The notes beneath the pieces are model-generated. The model made no database searches. It saw nothing but the letters and a program-made list of their open reading frames with translations, and was not told the origin of the DNA. Positions 45,210-54,486 of a DNA stretch of 64,000 nucleotides are shown piece by piece (positions within the stretch are counted from its first letter, which is position 1; each line of letters starts with the position of its first letter). The position numbers and the translations under genes were made by a program. Origin of the DNA: Bog-473 sp963807775 (GTDB taxonomy: Bacteria > Actinomycetota > Acidimicrobiia > Acidimicrobiales > RAAP-2); contig CAWECY010000018.1 in NCBI GenBank assembly GCA_963807775.1, forward strand, positions 124,001 to 188,000, written 5' to 3'.

Positions 45210-45704
45210 GTGAGTGGACCGGGGCGTCCGACGCAAGAGGATCGGGCAGAGGCCGTCCGTCTGATGCTGGTCGATCTGAGCTCCGGCCGCGAGTTCGCCA
45301 CGATCATCGAGCGGCTGGCCGACCAGCACCCCGAGAACAACCCCTTCCCCGCGGAGGAGCTCCTCGGGCTGGCGGCCGAAGCCATCGAGGAGTCAGGCGC
45401 CACCCCGTCCGATCCCATCGATTACGAACGGATCCGCGAGCGCTATCTGCCCGAGCGGGTCTTCCGGGGCAAGGTCGAGCACCACCGGAGCCACTACGCG
45501 CTGAGTGCGGCGGCCATGATCCGAGGCGGTGTGTACCCCGACCTCTTCGGTGAGGTCGGGTGGTGGCACGACGACGATCTGTGGTTCTACGCCTTCTACG
45601 CCCTGGTGATCTACGTGCGGATCGCCGCCGAGCGCAGCGAACGGTCGTTCGAACAGGTGGCTCTCGCCCTGGCCGCCCGACGGGCTGTGCCGCTCCATCA
45701 GTGA
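45210..45704 (+). CDS. Protein of unknown function
   Basis: A 164-residue protein starting with GTG 5 bases after the beta-propeller gene, so the two are probably co-transcribed. The N-terminal third is helical and charged (RPTQEDRAEAVRLMLVDLSS). The middle has SHYALSAAAMIRGGVYPDLF. The end holds a Trp/Tyr-rich helix (WWHDDDLWFYAFYALVIYVR) that could be a buried helix rather than a membrane anchor. No domain is recognised. Confidence 0.65.
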   Translation: MSGPGRPTQEDRAEAVRLMLVDLSSGREFATIIERLADQHPENNPFPAEELLGLAAEAIEESGATPSDPIDYERIRERYLPERVFRGKVEHHRSHYALSAAAMIRGGVYPDLFGEVGWWHDDDLWFYAFYALVIYVRIAAERSERSFEQVALALAARRAVPLHQ

Positions 45705-45789
45705 CCGGATCTCGGGCGCCTCATCCGCCGCGACGGTGCTGGGTGGCGTCCAATGCGGACCGGCCCCGACCCGTCCCGGCTCGGCGCGC

Positions 45790-46317
45790 TCAGGCCGTAC
45801 GGCTCCCGCCGTCCGCGTCCTCGTGCCGCTCGGCGGCCAGGTCGTCGAGCCGCCGGGCATACTCGTCCGAGTCGATGTCGTAGGCCCACATGACCAGCGC
45901 GTCCTGCCCCGTCACCGGGTAGTAGTTCCTGCGCACGCCGACCGGGGCGAAGCCGAAGCGCCGGTACAGCGCCTGGGCGGGCTCGTTGTTCGCCGCCACC
46001 TCGAGCGAGAGGTGGCGGGTCCCGCCGGCCCGCAGCGTGCGGACGCCGTCGATGATGAGCGCGGTGGCCACCCCCGAGCGCTGGTAGGCGGGCGCCGTGG
46101 CGATCGTCGTCATGTGCGCCTCGTCGTCGACAATGAGGAACCCGATGTAGCCGGCCATCTGGTCGCCGTCCCAGGCGGCCCGGTAGAGCCGGCCCTTGCG
46201 CAGGGCGAGCTCGGAGTTGAACACCGCCGGCGACCACGGCTCGGGGAAGACCCGCGCCTCGATCGGGAGGACGTAGCGGAGATCGCGCCGACGCAGCTTC
46301 TCGATCTTCAGCAGCAT
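45790..46317 (-). CDS. rimI: Ribosomal-protein S18 alanine N-acetyltransferase-like GNAT
   Basis: A 175-residue GNAT acetyltransferase. It begins MLLKIEKLRRRDLRYVLPIE, and the acetyl-CoA-binding strand-loop is MTTIATAPAYQRSGVATALI (R/QxxGxG/A variant QRSGVA), followed by LEVAANNEPAQALYRRFGFAPVGVRRNYY, the strongly conserved RimI segment. The ATG overlaps the tsaB stop (TGATG). The usual downstream tsaD is missing; an accessory region follows. In some bacteria RimI is fused to or coupled with TsaB, consistent with this order. Confidence 0.9.
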   Translation of the reverse strand: MLLKIEKLRRRDLRYVLPIEARVFPEPWSPAVFNSELALRKGRLYRAAWDGDQMAGYIGFLIVDDEAHMTTIATAPAYQRSGVATALIIDGVRTLRAGGTRHLSLEVAANNEPAQALYRRFGFAPVGVRRNYYPVTGQDALVMWAYDIDSDEYARRLDDLAAERHEDADGGSRTA

Positions 46318-47045
46318 CAGCCCCGCTCCACCCGCGCAAAATTGCTCTTTGCGTCCGCCTCCCGCATGTAGAGGGGAACGATCTGACCGGGGTCGGCTGG
46401 CGGTTCGCCCTCGTCCAATCGCGATAACGCCAGGTGCAGCAGCGCCTCGGGCGGTGGGAAGCAGAGCCCGGGCGCCCGGATCTCGACGCCGGGCACGGCC
46501 CCCAGCTGACTGGCGTAGCGCTCGGCCCCGTCGCCCACCGCGAGCACGAGCGCGTGTGGGACCCCGCCGAGCGCGTCGGCCAGCGCCGCCGGGGCGAACA
46601 GCCCGGGAGGCATCCGCACGGTCGTGACCCGGCGCGACTCGACGTGGTACAGGGCGGCGAACACCTCCCCCCGGCGGGCGTCGATGCACGAGAGCACCAG
46701 GCCGCGGTGACCCACCCGGGCCGCGCCCGTGGCCAGGACCTCCAGGCTGGTCGCCCCGATCACGCCGATACCGAGCGCCTGGGCCAACCCCTTGGCCGCC
46801 GCCACGCCGACGCGTAGCCCGGTGAAGAGCCCGGGGCCCACGTCGACCGCCACGACATGCAGGTCGCGGGGGGTCAGGTCGACCTGGGCCAGCAGGTGCT
46901 CGAGCGCGGGCGTCAGGGTCTCGACGTGACGGCGCCGGCCGGTCAGCGTGAGCTCGGCCTGCACCCCGGCCGCCGTGCGCACGGCCACCCCGACCGTCTC
47001 GGTCGCCGTCTCAATGGCCACGATGTTGTACGGCGCGGCTGTCAT
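46317..47045 (-). CDS. tsaB: tRNA N6-threonylcarbamoyladenosine complex protein TsaB
   Basis: A 242-residue, ASKHA-fold protein of the TsaBDE complex that makes t6A37 on ANN-decoding tRNAs. NIVAIETATETVGVAVR is the phosphate-1-type start, and VAVDVGPGLFTGLRVGVAAAKGLAQAL is the most conserved TsaB motif. LVLSCIDARRGEVFAALY follows. It overlaps tsaE upstream (ATGA) and rimI downstream (TGATG), so the three are coupled. The catalytic partner tsaD is not in the window. Confidence 0.95.
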   Translation of the reverse strand: MTAAPYNIVAIETATETVGVAVRTAAGVQAELTLTGRRRHVETLTPALEHLLAQVDLTPRDLHVVAVDVGPGLFTGLRVGVAAAKGLAQALGIGVIGATSLEVLATGAARVGHRGLVLSCIDARRGEVFAALYHVESRRVTTVRMPPGLFAPAALADALGGVPHALVLAVGDGAERYASQLGAVPGVEIRAPGLCFPPPEALLHLALSRLDEGEPPADPGQIVPLYMREADAKSNFARVERG

Positions 47046-47569
47046 GTCGCCGGGGCGGCCGGCTCCGCCCGCACCGCGCCCGCCACCTCGGCCGACCGTT
47101 CGGCCCAGCTGCCGTGGCACGAGACGGACACGTCGCGCCGCTCGGGCGATCCGACCGGGTCGGGCACGACCAGCGTCACCTCGAGCGTGCTGGCCCCGAG
47201 GGCGGGCGCGGCCAGGTCGCCCCACTCGACCACGGCCACCGCGTCCTCCTCCACCAACTCGGCCAGGGCCAGGTCGACCACCTCGGCCACCGTGCCGGTG
47301 CGGTAGACGTCGGCATGGATCAGCGTGGCCACCCGGCTCGCCGCGCCGCAGCGGTAGTGGCGCACCAGCGCGAAGGTCGGGCTGGTCACCGGGCCGGCCA
47401 CCCCCAGCGCGGCGGCGAAGCCCTGGGCGAAGGCCGTCTTGCCGGCGCCCAGGTCGCCCACCAGCAGCACCACGTCGCCGGCCCGGCACAGCGGGGCGAG
47501 GCGTCCGGCCAACCGGCGCGTCTCCTCGACCGAGTCCGTGGCGGCCCGGACCGGCCAGCCCCCGCTCAC
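47042..47569 (-). CDS. tsaE: tRNA t6A biosynthesis ATPase TsaE
   Basis: A 175-residue P-loop ATPase of the t6A complex. Walker A is LLVGDLGAGKTAFAQGF, followed by VTSPTFALVRHY and IHADVYRTGTVAEVVDLALAEL, all diagnostic. The acidic VVEWGDLA segment is the Walker B-like part. The start is GTG at 47569, overlapping the upstream uracil-DNA glycosylase stop (GTGA). The C-terminal 40 residues are poorly conserved. Confidence 0.94.
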   Translation of the reverse strand: MSGGWPVRAATDSVEETRRLAGRLAPLCRAGDVVLLVGDLGAGKTAFAQGFAAALGVAGPVTSPTFALVRHYRCGAASRVATLIHADVYRTGTVAEVVDLALAELVEEDAVAVVEWGDLAAPALGASTLEVTLVVPDPVGSPERRDVSVSCHGSWAERSAEVAGAVRAEPAAPAT

Positions 47570-48135
47570 GCCCTTCCCGCCATCAGGCGCTTGGCCCGGA
47601 CCAGGTCGGCCCGCATCTCGGCCATGGCCTCGCCGCCCGCCCGCAGCACGTAGGCCGGGTGGTAGGTGGGGATGAGCTGGGCCGCGCCGCGCTCGAAGAC
47701 CTGGCCCCGCAGGGAGCGGATGCCCAGGCTGCTCCCGAGTAGCAGCTTGGTCGAGAAGTTGCCCAGGGTCACGATCACGGCCGGGTCGATCAGCGTGATC
47801 TGCTCCTCCAGGTAGGGGCGGCAGGCCTCGATCTCGTCGGGGGCGGGATCGCGGTTGTTGGGCGGGCGGCACTTGACGACGTTGGCGATGTAGCACTCGG
47901 CCCGGGTCAGCCCGATCTCCTCCCACATGAGGCGGTCGAGCAGCTTGCCCGAGCGGCCCACGAACGGCTCGCCGGCCAGGTCCTCCTCGCGCCCGGGACC
48001 TTCGCCCACGAACAGCAGGTCGGCCGCCGGGTCGCCCACGCCGAAGACCACCTGGGTCCGGCCCCCGGCCAGAGGGCAACGCGTGCAGGTCGAGGCGGTT
48101 ACCCGAAGCTGCTCGAGCGCAGTGGCGTCAGGCAC
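47566..48135 (-). CDS. Family 4 uracil-DNA glycosylase (Fe-S type)
   Basis: A 189-residue enzyme removing uracil from DNA. CTRCPLAGGRTQVVFGVGDP gives two Cys ligands of a [4Fe-4S] cluster, and NVVKCRPPNNRDPAPDEIEACRPYL gives the other two. GEGPGREEDLAGEPFVGRSG is the active-site motif A and IPTYHPAYVLR motif B, with the conserved His. The family 4 (UdgA-like) assignment follows from the four Cys residues. The ATG at 48135 overlaps the alr 3' end by 8 bases. Confidence 0.93.
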   Translation of the reverse strand: MPDATALEQLRVTASTCTRCPLAGGRTQVVFGVGDPAADLLFVGEGPGREEDLAGEPFVGRSGKLLDRLMWEEIGLTRAECYIANVVKCRPPNNRDPAPDEIEACRPYLEEQITLIDPAVIVTLGNFSTKLLLGSSLGIRSLRGQVFERGAAQLIPTYHPAYVLRAGGEAMAEMRADLVRAKRLMAGRA

Positions 48136-49381
48136 CGGTGGGGTCGGCAGCGTCGGCGGGGCGGTTGACCAGGATGCGGGGCATGCGCGGCCCGACGCCG
48201 CACACCACCTCGTAGCTGATCGTGCTCAGCATGGCCGCCCAGTCGTCCGCCGTGATGCGTTCGTCGCCCTGGCGGCCGAGCAGCACCACCTCGTCGCCGG
48301 GGCGGACCGAGTGGTCGTCGCCGCAGTCGACCACGATCTGGTCCATCGTCACCATCCCGGCCAGCGGGCGGCGGCGGCCACCGATGAGCACCTCGTAGCC
48401 CGCCGTGAAGAGCGCGCGGGGCACCCCGTCGGCGTAGCCGATGGGCACCGTCGCCACGCGCGAGGGTGCGGGGAGAGGGCGCAGGCGACCGTAGGACGGC
48501 CGCTCCCCCGCCTCGAGCTCCTGCACGGCCACGACCTCTGCCTTGAGCGACATGGCCGGGCGCAGCTGAGCGCCGCCGACCTGGTCGTCGAAGGCCTGCT
48601 GCACGCGGGCGCCGGGCAGGTAGCCGTAGAGGCCGAGGCCGGCGCGCACCATGTCGTATCGAGAACGGGCGAAGGCGACGCCACCCGCCGTGTTGGCCGC
48701 GTGCAGCACCGGGGGGGCGATCCCGGCCGGGGCCAGGCTGGCGACGAGCGCGTCGAAGCGATCGAGCTGGCCTTCGGTGTAGTCGACGTCGGCCTGGTCG
48801 AGGCCGTCGGCCACCGGCAGGTGCGTCCACACGCCCTCGAGCTCGAGCAACGGCTCGGCGGTGACGGCGGCGGCCAGCTCGGGCAGGTCCTCGGGGGCGG
48901 CGCCGACGCGGTGCATGCCGGTGTCCACCTTGACGTGGACCGCCGTGCGCCGCCCCCGCCTGGCCGCGGCGTCGGCCACGGCCCGTATGGCCTGGCGCGT
49001 GTACAGGGTCGGTGTGAGGCCGTGGGCGAGGGCCGTATCGACGGCGTCGAGGCCGCACTCGCTCAAGAGGAGCACAGGCGCCGTGACACCGTGCTCGCGC
49101 AGCTCGACGCCCTCGTCGACCAGCGCCACCGCCAGCTGTTGCGCGCCACCGGCCAGAGCGGCGCGCGCCACCGCCGGCCCACCGTGGCCGTAGCCGTGGG
49201 CCTTGACCACCGCGCAGAGGCGGGCGGGGGCGGCCAGGTTGGTGAGGACTCGTGTGTTCTGGGTGATGGCGGCCAGGTCGATCTCGGCCCAGGCCGGGCG
49301 GGACCTGCCCTGGGCCATGGTCACCTCGCCCGCCTCGGGCGCCAGACGCGTGGGCATGGGCGTGGGCGCACCGTCAGCCAC
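48128..49381 (-). CDS. alr: Alanine racemase
   Basis: A PLP enzyme making D-alanine for peptidoglycan, 417 residues. The PLP lysine lies in CAVVKAHGYGHG near residue 62. VKVDTGMHRVG, RAGLGLYGYLPG and MSLKAEVVAVQ follow, with the second catalytic residue Tyr in VPIGYADG (the Alr tyrosine loop) and VTMDQIVVD. The first 20 residues (MADGAPTPMPTRLAPEAGEV) are poorly conserved and an internal ATG (codon 22, MAQGRSRPAWAEIDL) may be the real start. It overlaps the nnrD 3' end by 8 bases. Confidence 0.95.
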   Translation of the reverse strand: MADGAPTPMPTRLAPEAGEVTMAQGRSRPAWAEIDLAAITQNTRVLTNLAAPARLCAVVKAHGYGHGGPAVARAALAGGAQQLAVALVDEGVELREHGVTAPVLLLSECGLDAVDTALAHGLTPTLYTRQAIRAVADAAARRGRRTAVHVKVDTGMHRVGAAPEDLPELAAAVTAEPLLELEGVWTHLPVADGLDQADVDYTEGQLDRFDALVASLAPAGIAPPVLHAANTAGGVAFARSRYDMVRAGLGLYGYLPGARVQQAFDDQVGGAQLRPAMSLKAEVVAVQELEAGERPSYGRLRPLPAPSRVATVPIGYADGVPRALFTAGYEVLIGGRRRPLAGMVTMDQIVVDCGDDHSVRPGDEVVLLGRQGDERITADDWAAMLSTISYEVVCGVGPRMPRILVNRPADAADPTGA

Positions 49382-50813
49382 GACCCGCCGCTCCTCGTTC
49401 TCGTTCCACGTCCGCGTCGGCGTCGGCGTCGGCGTCGGAGAGCACGGTTGCCACCAGATCGGGCAGGTCCCCCGCCACCAGGCCCTCGGGCGGGCCCAGC
49501 GACCCCGCCCGCCCGTGCACGTGCGCCGCCAGGGCCGTCGCCTCGTGGGCCGGCACGCCCCGGGCCAGGAAGGCGCCGATGACGCCCGACAGCACGTCGC
49601 CGCTCCCGGCCGTGGCCAACGCCGGGCCGCCGGCGTCGGAGAGCAGCACGTCGGGTGTGACCTGTGCGCCGTCCGGGTGGGCCACCGTCGTCAGCGAGCC
49701 CTTCAACAGGACGACGGCGCCTGTGGCGCCGCCCAGGCGCCGGGCGGCGGCCAGGCGGTCCGGCCCGGGTGCGTCCCCGGCCATGCGGGCGTACTCGCCG
49801 TCGTGCGGGGTGAGGACGCTGGGCGCGCCGCGCTTGTCGAGCACCCGGCGCGCCGAGCCGGCGTCACCCAGTGCCGTCAGCGCGTCGGCGTCGATCACCA
49901 GCGGCACCGGCACGGCGGCGATCACCGCCCGGATCTCCTCGGCCACGTCCTCCGCCGTGCCCAGGCCGGGCCCGATCACGACGGCCTTGCACTTGGCCGT
50001 CGCCGCCAGGAACGCGTCCGCCCAGCCCTCGGCCGGCAGCGCCATGCGGACCGCCTCGGTCGGCCACACCGTCTCGGGGTGGTGCCCCGGCGAGCCCAGC
50101 CGGATCATCCCCGCGCCGGCCGCCATGGCGCCCCGGGCGCTGAGCACCGCCGCCCCCTCCATGCCGGCCGAGCCGGCGGCGATGCCGACGGCGTGGTTCC
50201 ACTTGTTGCCGTCACGCCGCCGAGCCGGGAGCAGCGCGCCGATGTCGGCGTCCTCCATCAGGCAGGTCTGCGGCGTGGGGAACCCGATGCCGATGTCGGC
50301 CACCGCGACCACGCCGCTGAGCTCGGCGCCGTCGCCCTGGAGGAGGCCGGGCTTGAGCGCGGCGAAGGTCACCGTGCGGTCGGCCCGCACCGGCCGCCCC
50401 GAGCCGGCGCCGCTGTCGGCGTCCACGCCCGAGGGGATGTCGATCGCCAGCACGACGGCGCCCGCCGGGACGCCCGGCGCCTCGTAGGACCCCCGGAAGC
50501 CGGTGCCGTAGGCGGCGTCGATGACCAGGTCGCAACGCGCCGGGAGCCGGCCCGATGCGCCTTCGGCCTCGAGCACGGTGACGCGCGCCCCCCGCCGGGC
50601 CAGCACGGCCGCCGCCACCCGCCCGTCGGCCCCGTTCGACCCCTTGCCGGCGACCACGACCACACGCCGGCCGTAGGCGCCGCCCCCGAGCAGGCGCAGC
50701 GCGCTGTGCGCCACCGCCGTGCCCGCCCGCTGCACCAGCGTCTCGTGCGACACCTGGGCCAGCGCGGCCGCGTCGGCCGCCCGCATCTCGTCGCGGGTCA
50801 GGACGGGGCGCAT
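49374..50813 (-). CDS. nnrD: Bifunctional NAD(P)HX epimerase/dehydratase
   Basis: Repairs damaged, hydrated NAD(P)H. At 479 residues it has both parts. The N-terminal YjeF_N epimerase shows VVVVAGKGSNGADGRVAA and VLAIDIPSGVDADSG. The C-terminal ADP-dependent dehydratase (carbohydrate-kinase-like) has WNHAVGIAAGSAGMEGAAVL, VLTPHDGEYARM and LATAGSGDVLSGVIGAFLARG. The extreme C-terminus holds DADADADADVERER, encoded by a GTCGGC-type repeat (about 49418-49440), which is probably strain-variable. The gene overlaps acpS by 16 bases. Confidence 0.94.
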   Translation of the reverse strand: MRPVLTRDEMRAADAAALAQVSHETLVQRAGTAVAHSALRLLGGGAYGRRVVVVAGKGSNGADGRVAAAVLARRGARVTVLEAEGASGRLPARCDLVIDAAYGTGFRGSYEAPGVPAGAVVLAIDIPSGVDADSGAGSGRPVRADRTVTFAALKPGLLQGDGAELSGVVAVADIGIGFPTPQTCLMEDADIGALLPARRRDGNKWNHAVGIAAGSAGMEGAAVLSARGAMAAGAGMIRLGSPGHHPETVWPTEAVRMALPAEGWADAFLAATAKCKAVVIGPGLGTAEDVAEEIRAVIAAVPVPLVIDADALTALGDAGSARRVLDKRGAPSVLTPHDGEYARMAGDAPGPDRLAAARRLGGATGAVVLLKGSLTTVAHPDGAQVTPDVLLSDAGGPALATAGSGDVLSGVIGAFLARGVPAHEATALAAHVHGRAGSLGPPEGLVAGDLPDLVATVLSDADADADADVERERGAAGRG

Positions 50814-51223
50814 GGCTGCGTTGTCGTCTGCTCTTGCTCGGCCACCACGAAGGCGATGGCCACCTTGTCGGTGTGGGTGAGCGACAGGTGGAAGTTGCCG
50901 GCGCCCTGCGCCCCCGCCAGCTCGGCCGCGCCCCCGTGCAGCACCAGGTACGGCGCGTGGCGCGTGGCGCCGGTGCCCGTCGTCCTGCGCACCTCGACGT
51001 CGGTCAGCGCGAAGGCGCCGATGCCGGTGCCGAGCGCCTTCATCACCGCCTCCTTGGCCGCGAAGCGGGCCGCCAGCGACTGCGCCACGTCCGCCGAGCC
51101 GCCGGCGTCGGTCTGCTCGGTCTCGGTGAAGCAGCGGGCGGCGAAGCGCGGCCGCCGGTCCAGCAGGCGGCGGAAGCGGGCCACGTCGACCGCGTCCACG
51201 CCCACCCCCACAATGGGGCTCAC
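50798..51223 (-). CDS. acpS: Holo-[acyl-carrier-protein] synthase
   Basis: Transfers 4'-phosphopantetheine from CoA to acyl-carrier proteins, 141 residues. VGVGVDAVDVARFRRLLDR gives the first Mg-binding Asp, RFAAKEAVMKALGTGIG the Glu-Ala-Lys motif, and NFHLSLTHTDKVAIAFV the C-terminal core. The last 20 residues are not conserved. The ATG overlaps the glmS stop (ATGA), so it is coupled to glmS. Confidence 0.94.
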   Translation of the reverse strand: MSPIVGVGVDAVDVARFRRLLDRRPRFAARCFTETEQTDAGGSADVAQSLAARFAAKEAVMKALGTGIGAFALTDVEVRRTTGTGATRHAPYLVLHGGAAELAGAQGAGNFHLSLTHTDKVAIAFVVAEQEQTTTQPCAPS

Positions 51224-53061
51224 TCGACCGTCACCGTCTTGGCCAGGTTACGCGGCCGGTCCGGGTCGTGGCCGTGCAGGCGGGCCAGCCGGTAGGCCAG
51301 CAGCTGCAGGGGCACCACGCCCACCACCGGCGACAGCAGCGGCGACGTCGGCGGCACCCACAGCACGTGGTCGGCCACGGCCGCCGCCTCCTCGTCGCCG
51401 TCGTCGGCCACCAGCACCACGGTGGCGCCGCGGCTGTGCACCTCGGCGATGTTGGACAGCATCTTCTCCCACAGCGGGTTCCTGGTGGCGATCCCGACCA
51501 CCACCGTGCCCGGCTCGATCAGCGCGATCGGCCCGTGCTTCAGCTCGCCCGCCGGATAGCCCTCGGCACGGAGGTAGGCCAGCTCCTTCAGCTTGAGCGC
51601 GCCCTCCAGCGCCACCGGGTAGCCGACGTGGCGGCCCAGGAAGAAGAAGTCGCGGGCGTCGGTCAGCTTCCCCGCCAGGTCGTCGACCGCGCCCACCCGG
51701 CCGAGGGCCTCGGCCATCAGCAGTGGCAGGGTCTCCATGGCGTTGAGGATCTCGTTGATCTCCGCCGGCGGCAGCGTCCCCTTGAGCTGGGCCAGGTAGA
51801 GCCCGAGCACCTCGAGCGCCACGATCTGGGCCAGGTGGCACTTGGTGGAGGCCACGCCGATCTCGGGGCCGGCCCGCGTGTAGAGCACGCCGTCGGCCGC
51901 CCGGGCCATGGACGAGTCGACCACGTTGGAGACCACCAGCACCTTGGCCCCCAGCCGGGCCGCCTCCCGCATGGCCTCGGACGTGTCGAGCGTCTCGCCC
52001 GACTGCGACACCCCGACGCACAGCGTGCGCTCGTTCAGCACCGGGTCCCGGTAGCGGAACTCGCTGGCGATGTCGACCTCGGTGGGCACCTTGACCCAGT
52101 GCTCAATGGCGTACTTGGCCACCAGCGCCGAGTGGTAGCTCGAGCCGCAGGCCACGATGAACACCTTGTCGATGGCGCGCAGCTCGTCGGCCGAGAGGCG
52201 CATCTCGTCCAGGATCAGCTCTCCCCCGGCGCCGCGCCGGTCCAGCAGCGTGTCGGCCACCGCCTGGGGCTGCTCGTGCATCTCCTTGGACATGTAGTCC
52301 TCGAAGCCGCCCTTCTGCGCCGCCTCCAGGTCCCAGGTGATGGTGAGCTGCTCGGGCTCCACCACCTCGCCGTCGAGCGTCGTCACCGCGATGGCGCCGG
52401 GCGTGAGCACCGCCACCTCGTCGTCGGCCAGCGCGAACACCGTCCGGGTGTGCCCGATCAGCGCCGGGATGTCCGAGGCCAGCAGCGCCTGGCCGTCCTC
52501 GAGCCCGAGCACGAGCGGAGTCGAGCGCCGGGCCGCCACGATGACGTCCGGCTCGTCGGCCGAGATCACGGCGATGGAGAAGGCACCGCGTACCTGGCGC
52601 AGGGTCGCCCGCACTGCGTCCACCAGCGTCGCCCCCCGGGCCATCTCCGCCTCCACCAGATGGGCCATCACCTCGGTGTCGGTGGCCGACGCGAGCACGT
52701 GCCCGTCCGCCACCAGCGCCGCCCGCAGCGGGGCGTGGTTCTCGATGATCCCGTTGTGGATGATGGCCACCCGCCCCGTGCAATCGACGTGGGGGTGGGC
52801 GTTGGCCTCGGTGGGGTGGCCGTGGGTGGCCCAGCGCGTGTGCCCGATGGCCGCCGCGTGCCCTCTCGGCGCGTCGGCCGTCAGCTCGCCCAGCCGGGCC
52901 ACCGAGGTCGTCCCGCCGGCGGCCCGGGCCCGCCAGATGCCCCCGTCGACCACCATGGCCACGCCGGCCGAGTCGTAGCCGCGGTACTCGAGCTGGTGCA
53001 GCGCGCCCAGGAGGAGGGGGATGGCGTCGTCCTCACCGGTGACGCCGATGATGCCGCACAT
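51220..53061 (-). CDS. glmS: Glutamine-fructose-6-phosphate aminotransferase (isomerising)
   Basis: Makes glucosamine-6-phosphate for cell-wall precursors. At 613 residues it is full length. The N-terminal Ntn amidotransferase starts MCGIIGVTG with the Cys nucleophile at position 2. Two SIS domains follow, with SQSGETLDTSEA, GPEIGVASTKCHLAQ, GRHVGYPVALEGALKLKELAYL and LKHGPIALIEPG; the C-terminus ends NLAKTVTVE, as is standard. It lies 22 bases after glmM, so GlmM and GlmS act in sequence from one operon. Confidence 0.97.
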   Translation of the reverse strand: MCGIIGVTGEDDAIPLLLGALHQLEYRGYDSAGVAMVVDGGIWRARAAGGTTSVARLGELTADAPRGHAAAIGHTRWATHGHPTEANAHPHVDCTGRVAIIHNGIIENHAPLRAALVADGHVLASATDTEVMAHLVEAEMARGATLVDAVRATLRQVRGAFSIAVISADEPDVIVAARRSTPLVLGLEDGQALLASDIPALIGHTRTVFALADDEVAVLTPGAIAVTTLDGEVVEPEQLTITWDLEAAQKGGFEDYMSKEMHEQPQAVADTLLDRRGAGGELILDEMRLSADELRAIDKVFIVACGSSYHSALVAKYAIEHWVKVPTEVDIASEFRYRDPVLNERTLCVGVSQSGETLDTSEAMREAARLGAKVLVVSNVVDSSMARAADGVLYTRAGPEIGVASTKCHLAQIVALEVLGLYLAQLKGTLPPAEINEILNAMETLPLLMAEALGRVGAVDDLAGKLTDARDFFFLGRHVGYPVALEGALKLKELAYLRAEGYPAGELKHGPIALIEPGTVVVGIATRNPLWEKMLSNIAEVHSRGATVVLVADDGDEEAAAVADHVLWVPPTSPLLSPVVGVVPLQLLAYRLARLHGHDPDRPRNLAKTVTVE

Positions 53062-53083
53062 AAGGACCCAGACTACCGGTTGC

Positions 53084-54457
53084 CTACCCCTGGCTTTGCG
53101 GTTCGACCTGCCCCAACGCGGCTTCCACCACCCCGGCCAGCGCCGCCGCCACGGCGTTGGCCTGCGCCTCGTCGCGTGCCTCGACCATGACGCGCACCAG
53201 CGGCTCGGTGCCCGACGCCCGCAGCAGCACCCGGCCGGTGTGGCCCAGATCGGCCTCCGCCTTGGTCACGGCGTCCCACACCTCCAGGGACTCGGCCAGG
53301 CGCTCGGGCTGGGGGATGGGGACGTTGACCAGCCGTTGCGGCACGCGCTCGACCAGCCCGCTCGACAGCTCGGCCAGCGAGCGGCCCGACCGGCGCATGA
53401 GGTCGGCCAGCGCCAGCCCCGTGAGCACCCCGTCCCCCGTCGTCGACACCGAACGGAAGATGATGTGGCCCGACTGCTCTCCCCCCAGGCTGAGGCCGCC
53501 GGCGTCCAGGGCGGCCAGCACGTGGCGGTCCCCGACGTCGGTCTCCAGCACGCCGATGCCGCGCCCCTCCATGGCCAGGCGGAAGCCCAGGTTGGTCATG
53601 ACCGTCACCACCACCGTGTTGGCGAACAGCCGCTCCCGTTCGGCCAGGTCCAATGCGAACAGCGCCAGCAGCGCGTCGCCGTCCACCACCGTGCCCGTCT
53701 GGTCGACGGCGATCACCCGGTCGGCGTCGCCGTCGAGCGCCAGCCCCAGGTCGGCCCCCCGCTTGACCACCGCCGCCGCCAGCCCGGCCGGGTCGGTCGA
53801 CCCGCACTCGTCGTTGATGTTCGACCCGTCCGGCCTGTCGTGCAGCACCACCACGTCGGCACCCACCTCGCGCAGCACGGCCGGCGCCACCGCCGAGGCG
53901 GCGCCGTTGGCGCAGTCGACCACCACGGACAGCCCGCCGAGCCGTCGGCCCTCCAGGGTCCTCACCAGCTGGGCGCGGTACAACTCGGCCGACGCCACGG
54001 CGTCGCTGACGATCACACCGACACCGTGGCCGGTCGGCCGGCGGGGCGGGTGGTCCGGCGAGGCCAGTATCGACTCGAGCTCGCGCTCGATCTCCACCTC
54101 GATCTCCACCGGCAGCTTCGTCCCCAGCCGGCTGAACAGCTTGATCCCGTTGTCGGCGAACGGGTTGTGCGAGGCCGAGATCACCGCCCCGGGCGAGTCC
54201 CGCGCCACCGCCACCGCCGCCACCCCGGGCGTGGGCAGCACGCCGACGTCGATGACGTCCGCCCCCTCGGTGGCCAGCCCGGCCGAGAAGGCGGCCTGCA
54301 GCAGCGGCCCCGAACGGCGGGTGTCGCGCCCCACCACGAAGGCGGGGGCGGGCAGCACGCGGGCGCTGGCGCGCCCGAGGGCCAGCGCCAGCTCGGCGGT
54401 CAGGCTCTCGTTCGCCACCCCGCGCACGCCATCGGTGCCGAAGCGGGTCGGCGCCAC
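53084..54457 (-). CDS. glmM: Phosphoglucosamine mutase
   Basis: Interconverts glucosamine-6-phosphate and glucosamine-1-phosphate, 457 residues. RFGTDGVRGVANESLTAELA is the N-terminal signature. The active-site phosphoserine lies in AVISASHNPFADNGIKLF and the Mg-binding loop is LALDGDADRVIAVD. LGGEQSGHIIF and the C-terminal RASGTEPLVRVMVEA complete the four domains. The start is GTG at 54457, 29 bases after rpsI. Confidence 0.97.
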   Translation of the reverse strand: MAPTRFGTDGVRGVANESLTAELALALGRASARVLPAPAFVVGRDTRRSGPLLQAAFSAGLATEGADVIDVGVLPTPGVAAVAVARDSPGAVISASHNPFADNGIKLFSRLGTKLPVEIEVEIERELESILASPDHPPRRPTGHGVGVIVSDAVASAELYRAQLVRTLEGRRLGGLSVVVDCANGAASAVAPAVLREVGADVVVLHDRPDGSNINDECGSTDPAGLAAAVVKRGADLGLALDGDADRVIAVDQTGTVVDGDALLALFALDLAERERLFANTVVVTVMTNLGFRLAMEGRGIGVLETDVGDRHVLAALDAGGLSLGGEQSGHIIFRSVSTTGDGVLTGLALADLMRRSGRSLAELSSGLVERVPQRLVNVPIPQPERLAESLEVWDAVTKAEADLGHTGRVLLRASGTEPLVRVMVEARDEAQANAVAAALAGVVEAALGQVEPQSQG

Positions 54458-54486
54458 GGCGCGTCGCGTCCTCGTCCTCGTCCTCG

